Source: Mermis nigrescens (lineage: Eukaryota; Nematoda; Enoplea; Mermithida; Mermithidae). From it: a DNA stretch of 64,000 bases. The stretch covers positions 62,001 through 126,000 of the forward strand of contig JAVLUZ010000172.1 in assembly GCA_036768485.1 (NCBI GenBank), written 5' to 3'. Every line of letters begins with the position of its first letter. The first letter of the stretch is position 1. A program made the translations under genes and the position numbers. Below the pieces are notes generated by a model. The model had not been told where the DNA came from and did not search any database. It was given only the letters and a program-made list of their open reading frames with translations. Shown piece after piece: positions 1-13,272 of this stretch.

Positions 1-75
1 GATTTCTAAGGGGGGGTATTTTGGTTTCTGGGGGGTGCATACCCCCCCCCCCCAAACCCCCACGCCCAGGTGTGT
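1..75 (+). repeat. R1 interspersed repeat, end fragment
   Basis: G-run and C-run blocks followed by CACGCCCAGGTGTG match the end of the R1 repeat seen at about 3.75, 34.9, 38.7, 40.1, 44.3, 53.3 and 59.5 kb. No coding potential. Confidence 0.6.
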
Positions 76-299
76 TGATTTATGGCTCAAATAACAGCAA
101 AGACCTCTTACTCAAAAACAGGATACTTTTCTTGGCTGGTTGGAGTTTTCTGCATATATATGCAATGGAGTGATTGTTTTTATCATGTATTTAGGAAAGA
201 ATTGATCTCAAAAATTATATATTTTTTACAACAGAGCATAGAGGTTCTGCTGTTTGAGAAAATCCTTAAATAAAATGTCTATAATAACTAGCTACAGAG

Positions 300-860
300 T
301 GTGCCGAGAAAACTCTTGACATTCTCAACAGAAGCTGGTGTAGAGAACTGTTTTATTGCTTTTGCCTTCAATGGATCGAGATTGATACCAGTTCCTGAAA
401 TTATATAACCATGATAGGCACTTTCTTTTTGAGCAAATTAACATTTTTCTAATCTCAATTTTAGACCTGTGGATGATAGCTTTTCCAAATTATTTGAATT
501 TGCTCTAGATGTTTGTTGAATGTTTTGCTGAAAAATGAGTATATCATCAATATAAAGTAAAGAGATTAGCCATTTGAGTCCTGCAAGTAAATCTACTATG
601 AGATGCTGAAAAGTGGTGGGTGCATTACACAAACCAAAGGGCAAAATGTTAAATTCATAATGACCATTATACATAATAAATGTAATTTTTCTTTGTCATT
701 TTTTGTCTACTGGGCTTTGCCAGTAAATCACATGCTTGATATAATGTGGTGAAATAAGTGCTATCATTTAAAGTATATAAAATATTGTCAAAGTGGGGCA
801 ATGAAGTATCAATCTTGATTGCGATATTATTTAATTGATAATAATGAATACAAAATTAAA
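300..860 (-). pseudogene. Ty3/gypsy reverse transcriptase fragment, broken
   Basis: The minus strand encodes a recognisable Ty3/gypsy reverse transcriptase. From 674 down it reads YEFNILPFGLCNAPTTFQ, then a catalytic YIDDIL box, then LEKC. After an in-frame stop it continues with YHGYIISGTGINLDP and SFLGTL, the usual stretch after the palm domain. Upstream (690-860) another frame gives LPHFDNILYTLNDSTYFTTL, the block before the first catalytic Asp. Stops and at least one frameshift make it a dead copy. A retropepsin-like remnant on the same strand at 3.31-3.49 kb may be the 5' part of the same element, separated by nested repeats. This marks the left flank as nuclear. Confidence 0.85.
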
Positions 861-1464
861 AACCACCAATTTTGTCTGGAAGCTGTAAATATGGGGCTGC
901 TAACCCAAGGACTTTGAGCATATTTAATTATAATATAATTATTAAGCATTTTAGATATTACAGCATTGATGATTCAATGTGGCTTATTCAGGACCCTATA
1001 CAGTGGACTTATTATTGGACTGCTATTTTCTGTGTTAATCAAATGCTTAATGAGTGGTTCTTCTAAGATTAGTTATCATATTCTACAAAAATATGATTAT
1101 AATGGTTTAAAAATTTGAGGACTTTTGCCTCCTTGCATCTACTTGATAAGAGTTTGCCTGGGATTTCTTTTATTTAATTAAGATGTTGCTTTAAGTCTTC
1201 CAACAGATAAACCAAAATTATATGTTAGATCACTCTTATTTTCTTTCCATGGCTAAGAAACTTGGTATCTACCACTTTCTCATTAAATTCGATACTATCA
1301 TTAAAAGCCTTTCAAGCAAATTCATTCTCAGTGATATTTCAATAATTGTTTATACTAATGCCTTCCAAAGTCCAAAATTTTTTGAGATTAAAATTATTTT
1401 CTTCTTTATTTGTTTTGGTACCTGAGCCGCAACAGTATTAAAACTTTCTGAGCAAGTTTCTGTC
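861..1464. other. No gene recognised
   Basis: AT-rich sequence with only short chance ORFs. It could be decayed retroelement DNA upstream of the reverse transcriptase remnant, but no motif supports that. Confidence 0.5.
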
Positions 1465-2805
<1,341 letters not shown>

Positions 2806-3309
2806 AGTATAAGAGGTTGAAAGTGGCAACAACCAAAAGTCATACTAACTTAAGGTATAATGACATTTACAATATACAATCATGCATCAACTATAAGCCC
2901 TGGTGGTCAAAAAACTATATGTTGAGACTTTCACTTAGTTAGCTCATAATTTAGTGAGATGGGTAGAAAAATATTAGTTGAGAGATTGGTAATGATGCAC
3001 AACTAGTTTTTATGTTAAAAGCTAGTGAGTTCCCATTTAAGTTTCAAGACCATAAAAAGTTTATAGCATCTGGTGAAACAACTTTAGGAATTATAATATT
3101 AGAAAGATAAATGATGAGATATTTTAAATGTAATGGCCATATCCATTACATTATATGAAGAATCATTGTAGTAACAACATCTGTTATGACAGTAATAGTT
3201 TTACACATTTTAATCATGGATTTTTGAGGCTGTTTGTTATAAAGGTTACACACAAAGTTTATAGGTTCTACACCAAGGTATACAGTTTTAGATTAATAAT
3301 TGGAGAGCA

Positions 3310-3485
3310 CAGTTTGATATTGAGCTAAAATATCTATGCCAAAATTAAGTCAAATGAGCCTTGTTCAATTATGTAAAGAGTAGTTTCCATTGTCTTCCTT
3401 TTAAAATAAATTCAAGACAGACAGTTCCAACAATGGGTAAGTCATGGCCCTTACCCCTTTGATAATTCCATCAGTGAGGCATCTT
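3310..3485 (-). pseudogene. Retropepsin-region remnant (gypsy-like)
   Basis: On the minus strand, separate frames give TDGIIKG followed by SFDLIL and GIDILAQYQTVL. This resembles the C-terminal half of LTR-retrotransposon proteases, where a flap is followed by an ILG-D-L motif. Frameshifts and stops interrupt it. The strand and order fit a single gypsy element whose RT lies at 300-860, with the mariner-like element, TA tracts and R4 sequence nested between. No catalytic DTG is visible here, so the call is tentative. Confidence 0.42.
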
Positions 3486-3746
3486 GTGGTGGGTCAGAGT
3501 CCTATTTCAGACAATGTTTCTTTAAAAATTACTGAAAAAGTGATAAATGATAATAATAAACAGTGACAATGATATGATAATAATTGCTTCAAGTGACAAG
3601 AGGTCTTTACTAAATCTCTCATGTTAGGGCAGTTTTACTTCATTAGTCACAAATGGGATAATATAGCCATTAAGTCTTGCAGTATGGCTGCATATCTTAA
3701 TAATGACATCATTAAGCAGGCTTAGTACAGTTGTAATCACACATGG

Positions 3747-4170
3747 GCTTAGGGGGTTTGGGGATATGCACTGCCCCAGAAGTTAAAAATACTCCCCAGA
3801 TATCAAATACCTCCCCCAGAATTCAAATTTTGAATTTTTTTGCTTTTTTAGCGATTTTTTGATGCCATTGGATAGTGCTTGATGAGAAACGTCGAAAAAT
3901 TGTGTTTTTTATTGCCATACAAACCACTTTTAAGACCATTTTTGACCTTTGTGGTGATTTTTCATCCCCCTTCCAAATTTTGGTGCTGCCCACCTATGGT
4001 GGGGAGCATAAGGCGGGCATGCCACCGAAATTCTGGGGGGGGGTGAAAAAATACCCCACAGAAAAAAATTTCCTTTCTGGGGGCATTTTTGATTTCTGGG
4101 CGGGTAGTTTCAACCTCTGGGGGGTGCATACCTGCCAAACCCCCACGCCCATGTGTGGTGGGGAGCCCCT
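3747..4170. repeat. R1 repeat, one copy plus partial second
   Basis: 3747-4000 runs from GGGGGTTTGGGG through TGCTTGATGAGAAACGTCGA to GCTGCCCACCTATG. 4010-4165 is a partial inverted piece ending CCCCCACGCCCATGTGTG. Shared with several other sites; non-coding. Confidence 0.75.
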
Positions 4171-5300
4171 AAACCTCCTGGTGCATACATGGCTCTCTGC
4201 CATTCTTGGCTGGGTGGTAAGCGGTTCTAATCTTTGACCAAAATGGCAAAAAAACGTTTTAAAATAAAAGGTGCAGAGTTTTTGCCAAAAAAAGGGAGGG
4301 GGTGCATAAAATTACCTGACTTTGGTGGGGAGTGGGGAGCAGACATTTCCATAGGGATGTAGGGTGGTAAAACCCCCATCAGGAGTCAAAGATGCATGTC
4401 ACTGTCAAATGATTTTTAATGCAAACATTTCTGAATTTTTGGTACTTAATTCTTAATACGGCAAGAAGTGCAGCTAACTACTATTAGAACTTACTAAAGT
4501 AATACTGTAGTTTTGAATGAAAGCAGGAATAAATAGATAAAGTAATCACCACAAAACATGCGTGTTTGCGGCTTAAAATTTTTGACAAGGGATCCTGGAC
4601 CATTTTTAGGGGGAGGGGTGGGCCAATGAGCCTCCAAGAACTGGCCATCTCAAAAAAGAATCTGAAAATGGTCTAAAACTGACTCTGGGTGGCTGGATCC
4701 CTAGTCCCATATACTTGCAATGGGTCAAAATTCTTGAAAGGGGTTCATGGCCATATTTTGGGACCAGGAATTACCTCCAATTTCTGGTTAAAAAATGGCA
4801 AAAAACACATAAAAATGGCCAAAAAGCGCAGATTTTCTCCAAAAATCAAGGAGAAGTCAGAAAATTTTCTGACTCAAGAAGGGAGTTTGGGGATGACCAA
4901 CATTGCTTAAGGGGATCCCCATCCACCTGCTACAAGTCTGTCCCCTATCCTCACTTACATGTATGCCAGAAAACACATCAAAATAAACCGCTTCCTAATC
5001 AAGTACACTGATGTTTTTCATCATTATCATCTAGGGTCAAATCAGTTTTTTCTGTTTTTGCTGTTGTGTTGGATCAGTTCTAAGATGCTGTTTCTGAACT
5101 CATATGTAAGCATATTTGCCTGCTTTCAATTGCTCAATCTAATCAGGTCCATTGATCCTTACTCTCATAATAGTATCTGCACTGCCCATAGGCAAGATAA
5201 TTATGATATGAATCAGTGACTAACTGATATTCTTCATTATAAGCGTCTTTTTTGTGTCTAGTTTAAGATAATATTGCCAAAAGGTAGCAGTTGATGTTTT
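4171..5300. other. No gene recognised
   Basis: Short ORFs only, none with recognisable motifs. 4560-4920 has low-complexity runs of AAAATGGC type. Confidence 0.5.
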
Positions 5301-5307
5301 CAGAGAT

Positions 5308-5604
5308 CTACAAAATTCTGGCTTTTTGACAATAGCAGGCAAAAGGTGAGCTGTTGCCAGTCTGCAGCACTAATACTGGATCGAGAGCAAATGAGTTCAC
5401 TAGTATTTGAATATCTTCTTGTCTGTATAAAAGTAGCTGTCCCTCATTTCTTAGGAGCTTTTTGGGCATAAACATGTTAAAAGATTCAAGATTGCCTTCT
5501 GGGAAATAGTCATTTATTTGCACAATCCCAAGAGCATTTGTTTCTAAAAACCCACACATTTTCTCGGCTTGTAGAGCAGCTGGTAAAATTATTTTTGCAT
5601 GCAT
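5308..5604 (-). pseudogene. hAT-like transposase fragment (tentative)
   Basis: A 98-residue open frame reads AALQAEKMCGFLETNALG, then YFPEGNLESFNMFMPKKLL, then YRQEDIQILVNSF. The pattern 'F-P-x-x-x-L-E-x-F-x-x-F-x-P-K-x-L ... Y-x-x-x-D/E-I-x-x-L' recalls the segment before the C-terminal dimerisation domain of hAT transposases. Past the stop, another frame gives ATFWQYYL-like residues, also seen after this block in hAT proteins. No catalytic or BED finger region is nearby. It may instead be a chance ORF. Confidence 0.35.
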
Positions 5605-7700
5605 ACTATCTAGGCCAAATATGATTATAAAAAAATACTGTAATCATTCAGGCCTGACTCATTCTTTGGGAACAAAATTTTGCCAACATTTGTAAAAAAT
5701 GGTAATTTTGATAATTTTTTCTGCAATTTTCTGTGCTGTATATAAATCTTATGTGCATTGTTGTCTGCATTTTTGTAATATTTTATGTTAGCCCCCTGCT
5801 AGGCTTTTCATCAAAAAAATTTGAGACAATATCTTCAACTTGTGATCTACAGTATACCTTTGAAGTGGGATCTAAAAACAACCCACATTGGACCTAAAAA
5901 AAGCCATTTTGAATTTGGTTCACGTTATTTTCACTATGCAATGAATAATTTTAAGGTTTTTGAACTTGCCTGAAAGAAGTAGAAAGATTCAGAACATGAA
6001 ACATAGCTCGTTAGAAAGAACATTAAATTTTCTAACTATTTAATGAAAAAAATTTTGAAATATGTCAGAAACTCACAGAATAAAAGCTGAAAACATCAAA
6101 AGCTACAGTATGACAGCCTGCCTGGCGGCCATATTGAAAAACTAGAATTCTTCAGTAAATTAGACAAGTAGGATATCATTCGAAGGAGCTTTTTTTTGGG
6201 CTTTCTAAAATGTGCTTGAACATTAAAAAATATAAAAAATAGTGCGAGTAAAAGGCATATCTTATGGGCGCAGCCATATTGGAAAAAAATTGAATTGAAA
6301 TTGCAGGACTAACTATTCAAAAACACGAAAAACAAAGGGGTGAAATTTAGAGGACAAAAATATCTAACTATTTTGCTATTTTTTAACATTTGAAACTTAA
6401 TCTGTATACTGTAGTGATTAAGCAAAGTTTGAGCACTTTTTCGAGCCTAGCATACTGTACACATAAGCTATCTATACTTTTTGGGCAAAATAGTTTTATT
6501 TTAAAATTGTCTATCTAAAATACTTTATTTCATGAAAATCCGTTCAGTGGTTCTTGAGTTCATCTCAAAAAACCTCACTTCACTGAAATGAGTTATTCAA
6601 TGGTGAGCAGGTTCATCAGCTTTGACCGACTGTCAAACAGTGAGCATATTATAACATGAAACATGGACTAATTTTTGAGCAAGCTGAATGAATTGTCATC
6701 ATTTATTGTATTTATTTTTATAGCAAATGTAAATGTAGGGGCCTGTATCTACAAGAGCGACACAGACCGGCCTAGCATTACCTTCAAGATTTACCTAGGT
6801 ACGTAGGTACTTAAGTCTACGCTTAGTGCTGGCCCCGATCGCGCGGCACTGGATGGCTTTCGATCTTTGGACCCTTACAGACCTTACGGCTTCAATCCCC
6901 TCAGCCCTAATATTGCTGGCTGCTTCTGGTCGGGTGATCTCAGCAGCTACGCCCTAAGACCTAAGGCTACCTACCTAGTCTCGGAATTTGCCGCGGAGGT
7001 CAGTTGACCTATCTCAAGCTCAAGTTGTAATTTAACTTGTTTTCAATCAGTACCTGATCAGAAATGTTTTTGGTTCCTAATTTGTGTAGCACGCTGAACA
7101 ATGAAAACAACAACAACGAGCTCTATGCTGATCAATCATCCCTAAAGATTAAATAATATTTTTGATCAATTTTTGGCTTGAGAAATAAAATATGATTTTC
7201 GAATAAAATAAACTATCATACGGAATTTACCTATCAGTCCACTAAACGGGTGGAAATCCTCGACGAAGGGATGGTGGCCGACCTAACCCTTGGTATAACC
7301 AGAAACCACTGGGTTGGTTTTCTTATAATTTTAATTCGACGAATAATTCACGGCCTGTAGCCGGACAACAAGCAAAAAGAAAAACGTAAACGTACGGAAT
7401 ATGTACACGTACGACTGGCAAACAAAAAACCAAAAAACGCCAGACTCTCCTACAACGTTAAGTACTCTGGCCTCAAGGGCCATTACAGTACAATAAAAAC
7501 AACGATCAAATTAACGTAATACTGATAAGCTTTTATCTCAGATCAAATATTATCGATTACACGAGCGGTATGCATTAAACGATTACTATTATCATACACT
7601 TAACTCTACGATACCGGACAAGTATCTAATTGTTTTTTATTATTGAAAATTTGGGAAAATAATGGGAAGACCGAAGGCATAGCCCACAGTGCACCGTCAT
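5605..7700. other. No gene recognised
   Basis: No supported coding region. 6735-7015 is a GC-richer patch with repeated CCTAGGTACGTAGGTA-like words and is probably a repeat of its own. 7250-7500 is another GC-richer patch without a recognisable product. Confidence 0.5.
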
Positions 7701-10240
7701 AGACAGCTACTAGTATTGGCTATGTAATGGCTATTATTTTTAAGTAAATTCAGATCAAGATTTTGATTTTTATTTAAAGATAATTTTATATTAATAACTC
7801 TGCTATTAATAACAAATATCCCTCCTACAGACTGTTTATTGTAAAACATTCAACATTGCAAACAATTATTAAACTTTACTTTTAACTATACTGTTTTCAG
7901 TTGCTTTAATTTTTATCTTATGAAATTTTATTTATTATATAAATCAAAGGTTTTTAAAATAAATCTAAATGAAACAGAAAAATGCTCATGTGCTGCACAG
8001 CCTGGCAAAATTGAAGATTTTTTTGTTTTCCAAAGTCAGCATACAGGCAATCTACACAACAAAGAAGACATTGACTTATCTAAAAGAGCAAAAGCATCGA
8101 GCTTTATGCAGCACAAAGTCAATGGATTTAAATATATTAATAATTATATTAAAAATTAAAGAGATTATAATTGTGCCAAATAAAAAATAATAATTAATAT
8201 TATCAACAGCGTTCTCAGAACTGTTAGACCTGCAAGAGGCAACCTACAAAGATCCTTCAGCAAAAGCTGGTGGGGGGGGGATACATGCCTATGCAGAAAA
8301 AATTGACAACGCCAAAAGAATTCAACAGAAAAGCCTGAAGGATAAATAGACTGGAGCTGCTTCAGCCAAAATAACACTCAGGATATATAAAACATTAAAA
8401 GAATCTGCTGATATGCAAATCTAAATCTAATATTAAACCTAATAGCATCCAAACTAATAGCAACAACAAAGATGCTAATCTGTCCTAAAATATACTGATA
8501 TATTGCTGCACACACATATGCCCAAATGTTTTCAACAAATAACAGTACAATTGAACTAGCATGTATGCATTCATATTATTGTAGCTGAGCTGTTTCAAAA
8601 GCAATCTATAGCTGCCTATTCTACTCAATTTTGTTATCCTCTACAAAACAGAACTACAGCTGAAGTTTGCATGTTTTTGTACCACATACTGGGAGCTATA
8701 GTACAGATTGGAGTTTTAAAACCATAAAAGAAAATAATAAAATTATTAAAATAATTACAAGCCATGAAAGGTATAAAGAAATATATACCTGTTATTTGTA
8801 CTAAAAATAAATGTTCTTTGTAGACAAAGAAATAACAAAGAACAGGCAAATGCTGAAAACCGCATATGACTAAATGTCTTGGCATGTACAATATTATCGG
8901 AAGTATAGATAATTCATATAAAATTATCATCTTCCAGAAATAAATTACCATCTGATAATAATAATACTTATTAAATTAGATATAAACTTATTTGTTAAAT
9001 ATGCTCAACAAATCAAAAACAACAAATTATAAGTCAATAATATCCTCCACTCTACTGCAAAAGGAGAATTTAATAAGAATGGAAGCAAAGAATAGCCAAC
9101 CAAGTCATAATCTAAATACATTAGAAATATATGTAAATTATGTTCAAAAACTAGTATTTTAGAAAATCCAGCCAACAACATAGCTACAGCAATAATTGTA
9201 GAACTAATTCTATTGTTACTACAAACTATGTATATATAAAAGCTAGCTAAGAAATATCCATTGTGATGACAAAGAAAGATACACTGTGTTAATATACTGA
9301 TAAATATTTATATATTCTTAAACAGAATAAAAGCTGCTAAAAGTCCTGTAAAATCGGCAATGTCCAGCATTTTTTCAATCAGCAAAGAATTTACGACAAA
9401 AAGGCTATACAGAAATTTCAGCCAAGAAAAATAAAATGAAAAAATTAAATTTAATATTATATAAACAAATAAATAATAAAAACGGTATATATTAATTTAC
9501 GTTATTTTAAATAACATTTTATTTTTTCTAAGGTTTTATTAATAGACTTCTATCATATATTTCATGGTATCAAAAAATGTATTGACAGTCCAATTATAAT
9601 TTCAAATAAAATAATTATAATTAAGATCAATCTCATTAAAATATATTTATTTAAAACTAATCTTATTAAAACATGTCCAGTCATTAAATTATGCTGTCCA
9701 ATTCAAAAAAGAGAGCGCTACTGTACTATTTCTGCTCAATGTTAAAATATCATATGTTTTAGGTTAAAATTGTAAATTTATTCTTAAAAAGTTTTTTAAA
9801 TTCTATATATTATAAATCTAATATATCTTATTCATAAAATCAATACTAAAAGTAAATTTCTCCAAAAAATATCTATGTACATTCAAAAGTGTAGTAAAAT
9901 ATTCTTCTTAAATTAAATAAAAAAATCATCAATATAATATAAGTAAAAATTGCAGAAGCCAACAAAACAGGCAGAAAGGTTAGGCTCAATCCTATTAAAA
10001 TTATGTTGGCAAAATGTTATTTATAAAATGAAATGGAGATAAATTATGTGCATAATTTATAAGATTAAACTTAAATTTAATTAAAGGTGGACTATATTTG
10101 TGACAAAAATATATGCTTAATTACATTATCTTTAATATTTATAGATATTGATCTTGAAATTTGAAAAACTCCTGTGCTAAAAACACTATTTATCTCTAAT
10201 TCTAAACTTGAATTTCTAATTCAATATAGGGAAAACCCCA
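7701..10240. other. AT-rich intergenic sequence, no gene recognised
   Basis: Base composition drifts to strongly AT-rich. Short ORFs at 7.92-8.16 and 8.63-8.95 kb lack motifs. I see no mitochondrial gene here and place the left edge of the mitochondrial block at about 10.24 kb, where ORF_C opens. The edge could lie further left. Confidence 0.5.
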
Positions 10241-10247
10241 GAATTAA

Positions 10248-10466
10248 AAGGATCTTTTTGATTTTGCGGTATGATCTTCTATTTTTTGTGGATTGGCTAC
10301 TTTGACTGGATTAGGTCTTCGATATTATATATTTTCTAACACATTTAATAATCGAGAGGATTTATATGCTTTTACGACTGATAGAGATACTGATAGAAAT
10401 TATACGAGAGATAATAGGACTGATTTTGAGAATTTTAAAGAGGAGTTTATAAAATATGTTAAATAA
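10248..10466 (+). CDS. ORF_C, unknown mitochondrial ORF
   Basis: An open frame of 72 codons under the invertebrate mitochondrial code, bounded by TAA at 10245 and TAA at 10464. It contains one TGA read as Trp. The start codon is uncertain. A hydrophobic stretch (residues about 8-28, including SSIFCGLATLTGLGL) is followed by a very polar Asp/Asn/Arg-rich tail (TDRDTDRNY) and a Lys/Glu end. It stops 10 bp before the convergent cox3 stop, so it is tightly packed as a gene would be. The plan resembles ORF_A/ORF_B (short N-terminal anchor, Asn-rich polar body), and the start regions share an AGAATTAAA..GATCT sequence. Homology is suggestive only. I do not recognise the product. Confidence 0.5.
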
Positions 10467-10476
10467 ATTTTAAATA

Positions 10477-11232
10477 TTATATTTTAAATACTCATCAGTA
10501 AAATAAACCAAAAAGAATAATTCATACGACATCTACAAAATGCCAATATCAACTTCTTAGGTCAAAAAATCTATTTTTAGAATTTAAATAATCTTCTTTT
10601 ATATTTACTAAAAGACATATTAATATAATTGTACCAACCATTACATGTAAGCCATGAAATCCGGTTCCGATATAGAATATAGCTCCATAGACTGAATTAT
10701 ATAAAACAAAATCTATATAATAGTATTCTATAATCTGGAAAAAAGTAAATACAAAACCTAATATTACCGTATATAATAAAAATATGTTAGTTTTTGGTTT
10801 AATACCCATTATTTTGTAATTATGACTTAATGTAATTGTAAAACCCCTAGATAGTAAAAGGTTAGTATTTAGTAGGGGAACACTAAAAATGTTTATTATC
10901 TCAAGTCCTTTAGGAGGTCACCTTAACCCCAAATCTCCAATAGGTATTAATATATAATGTAAATAGGATCAAAAAATAGAAATAAAAAATATAATTTCTC
11001 TTAAAATAAAAAAAATTATTCCAATTTTAAATCTGTTTTGTATAAAAATATTATATATCCCTAAGTATAAAGATTCTCGTATTAAATCACGGGTTCATAA
11101 GAAAAAAATAATTATTATTATTAATTCAGCAAATTTTAAAACACCTAAAAATTTATATTTAATGAGAATCAAAATGCTTATAAAATTAAAATAAATTATT
11201 AATCCTATTAATAAAGGCCAAAAAGAGGCCAT
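10477..11232 (-). CDS. cox3: Cytochrome c oxidase subunit III
   Basis: A 251-residue subunit III of complex IV in the inner mitochondrial membrane, uninterrupted under the invertebrate code, from ATG (11230-11232) to TAA. TGA at conserved Trp sites reads correctly, for example in FFLWTRDLMRES near residue 50. Diagnostic stretches are SEIMFFISIFWSYLH (about 85-100), WPPKGLE, the TGFHGLHVMVG motif near residue 195 and SSWYWHFVDVVW near the C-terminus. The length is close to the usual 255-262, so the copy looks complete. It converges on ORF_C and diverges from nad6. An intact frame means the copy is either real mtDNA or a very recent nuclear transfer. Confidence 0.95.
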
Positions 11233-11300
11233 TATATTTACTTGTAATATCACACTCTTTCTAAAATTTTTAATCTAGAAAGAATCTTGCGGTTTAAGGG

Positions 11301-11729
11301 TTGAAATTTACTCTTTTGATTCTTTTTTTAATAATATACACTTTTTATCCCTCCTTGAATATTCTTTTATTATTAATTTTAACTTTATATTTAATAAATA
11401 TTATAAAATCTAATTTATCAAGGTTTATGTTATATTTAACTCTAATTATTTTTTCAACTGGTATTTTATTACTTTTATTTTATATAAGAATAATTAATGA
11501 CAAATATTTATATAATAAATTAATCTTGGTTTTAACAGGATATTATTTAGTTTTCCCCAATATTTATTTAAATTTGAATTATAAAAAAACTTTTATAAGT
11601 AATGGTCTAGAATTATTATATAGTAAAAATTATTTATTTATTTATTTTAGATTAATAATTATTTTGATTATTTTATTTATTTTAAGTAAAAATTTCTATT
11701 TTATAAAATTTCTTCGTCAAATTTATTAA
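11301..11729 (+). CDS. nad6: NADH dehydrogenase subunit 6
   Basis: A 142-residue very hydrophobic protein with about five membrane segments, a membrane-arm subunit of complex I. It starts at TTG, which nematode mitochondria use; no ATG is suitably placed. The family is poorly conserved. Support comes from length, the IIFSTGILLLLFYI segment near residue 50 (equivalent to the conserved third helix), and a C-terminal helix ending in a short basic tail. It is transcribed opposite to cox3. The 68 bp between them hold a hairpin (CTTTCTA/TAGAAAG, 12-nt loop) that may be a degenerate tRNA. Its stop overlaps the trnS acceptor stem by two bases. Confidence 0.75.
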   Translation: MKFTLLILFLIIYTFYPSLNILLLLILTLYLINIIKSNLSRFMLYLTLIIFSTGILLLLFYIRIINDKYLYNKLILVLTGYYLVFPNIYLNLNYKKTFISNGLELLYSKNYLFIYFRLIIILIILFILSKNFYFIKFLRQIY

Positions 11730-11785
11730 TCTAAAAAATTTTTTATAATTGGAAATTATACGTGTAAATACACTTTTATTAGATT
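11728..11785 (+). tRNA. trnS: tRNA-Ser-like, D-armless
   Basis: A perfect 7-bp acceptor stem (AATCTAA with TTAGATT) encloses an anticodon arm TATAA-TTGGAAA-TTATA and a T arm GTGT-AAAT-ACAC, with no D arm. Tandem nematode-type trnS lacks the D arm while keeping the T arm. The anticodon read from the 7-nt loop is GGA (Ser UCY), unusual because animal mitochondria usually have UGA. A few extra bases lie between T arm and acceptor, so folding software should confirm it. Confidence 0.55.
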
Positions 11786-11919
11786 TAGTTTAAAAAGTTT
11801 TAATATAATAAATGTTAACTGAAATAATTATAAATATTATAAATCTAAATCATAATAGAATTATAAATATAAGAATTGAAGGAAATAAAATTTTAGAATT
11901 TATGTTATTTAAATAACAT

Positions 11920-12531
11920 TTATGAATAAATTGTTTTTAATCATGCTTTAAATATAAGCATGGAAATCCTTTCCATATAAATTGGTATTAGATGATGAAA
12001 ATTACCACATAACTCTCTACATTGTCCAATATAAATTCCTGGTTTTAAATTATTTATTATAAAGAAATTAATTCGACCTGGACAAGCATCTATTTTAACT
12101 CCTAGTCTAGGCAGAGTTCAAGAATGAATTACATCATAGGAGGTAATTAATATTTGAATATTACATTTGATTGGAAGAACTAAGGTAGAAGAAGTTTCTA
12201 ATAAGCGAAAGATATTGCTTGTTGTAGGATATCTTTCAATTTTAATCTCTAATTCTGGAAAATTGTATTCTCAATATCATTGATGTCCTATAATTTTTAC
12301 ATTTAAATTAAATGTATTATTTAATGATTCTATATTATGTAAAATTTTTAAAGTAGGAATTCCTATAAAAATTAAAACTAAGGCTGGTAATACACTTCAA
12401 AAAATTTCTAAATTTTCTCAATGTAAAAATTTCTGGTTAAATTTGTTTAAAACACATACAATTAAAGCTAAAATAATTAATATTGAAATTATTCTTTCAA
12501 TAAATAAAACGAAATCATTATATAAGTCAAT
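11920..12531 (-). CDS. cox2: Cytochrome c oxidase subunit II, short N-terminus
   Basis: About 203 codons from ATT at 12531 to TAA at 11920. It keeps the first membrane hairpin, GHQWYWEYNFPE (aromatic box near the CuA dome), [21 protein letters not shown] with a CuA His ligand, and GQCSELCGNFHHLMP with the two CuA cysteines, Glu, His and Met. About 16-25 N-terminal residues normal for COX2 are missing: the frame opens straight into helix 1 (YNDFVLFIES). The start overlaps the end of the truncated cytb by 14 bp, so both genes appear trimmed at one junction. The rest is intact with TGA as Trp. Confidence 0.92.
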
Positions 12532-13264
12532 TCTTCAGCATTACTAAAATTATATATCTTAAAAAAACTAAAATTACTAAATTTATTATGTCTTTTACTA
12601 AAAAAGTTGGTAAAAATTCTGTTTTAATATTAAGGAATCCACCTAATGGATTTCTAGAACCGTTTATATGTAAAAAAATTAGATGAATAATCATTAATAA
12701 AATTAAAATTATAGGTAACAGAAAATGTAAACTAAAAAATAATTTTAAAGTATAATTTCTTACAAAAAACCCTCCCCATAGCCATTCAACCAAGATTTGC
12801 CCTATTCATGGAATAACTCTAACTAAGTTTGTAATAACTGTAGCTCCCCATAGTCTCATTTGTCCTCATGGTAATACATACCCTAAAAAAGAGATTGTTA
12901 TTAGTAAAATTATGAGTATAAACCCCCTTAATCATAAGATTTTATGATTAATAAAAGAAGAATAAACAATCCCTTTAAGTACATGAAGATATATAAATAT
13001 AAAAATGAAAGAAGAACAATTTAAATGAATATAATGTAATAAGTAACCTGAATTAAGATGTATATTTCATACTCTAATAAATGCTATATCAGAGTTTTCA
13101 TAGTATAAAGTTAGTAAAAACCCCCTTAAAATTTGAACAATTATAAGTAATCCTAATATTCTGCCTAAATTTCATCAATAAGTAAGATTAATGGGGGTTT
13201 TTACTCTAAATTTAATTTTAAATGTTGGTTTAAAGATTAAAAAAGGGTGTCGAAAACCCCTGAT
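12518..13264 (-). CDS. cytb: Cytochrome b, C-terminally truncated
   Basis: 248 codons of complex III cytochrome b from ATC at 13264. Visible landmarks are PINLTYWWNLGS, the helix B haem region with [46 protein letters not shown] and FSLHFLLPI followed by IHLIFLH. After TEFLPTFLVKD and one more helix the frame ends MLKNWLM-stop. Normal cytochrome b is about 370-380 residues, so the last three helices including the PEWY quinol-site motif are absent and the sequence runs directly into cox2. This copy cannot give a working cytochrome b. The N-terminal part shows no stops under the invertebrate code. Confidence 0.93.
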
Positions 13265-13272
13265 ACTTTAAG

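Noticed and set aside
11233..11300. tRNA between cox3 and nad6
   Set aside because: The only stable stem has a 12-nt loop, and no anticodon arm fits.
11781..11846. Second tRNA with AGATTTA/TAAATCT acceptor after trnS
   Set aside because: It overlaps the trnS acceptor and I could not find an anticodon loop with U33.
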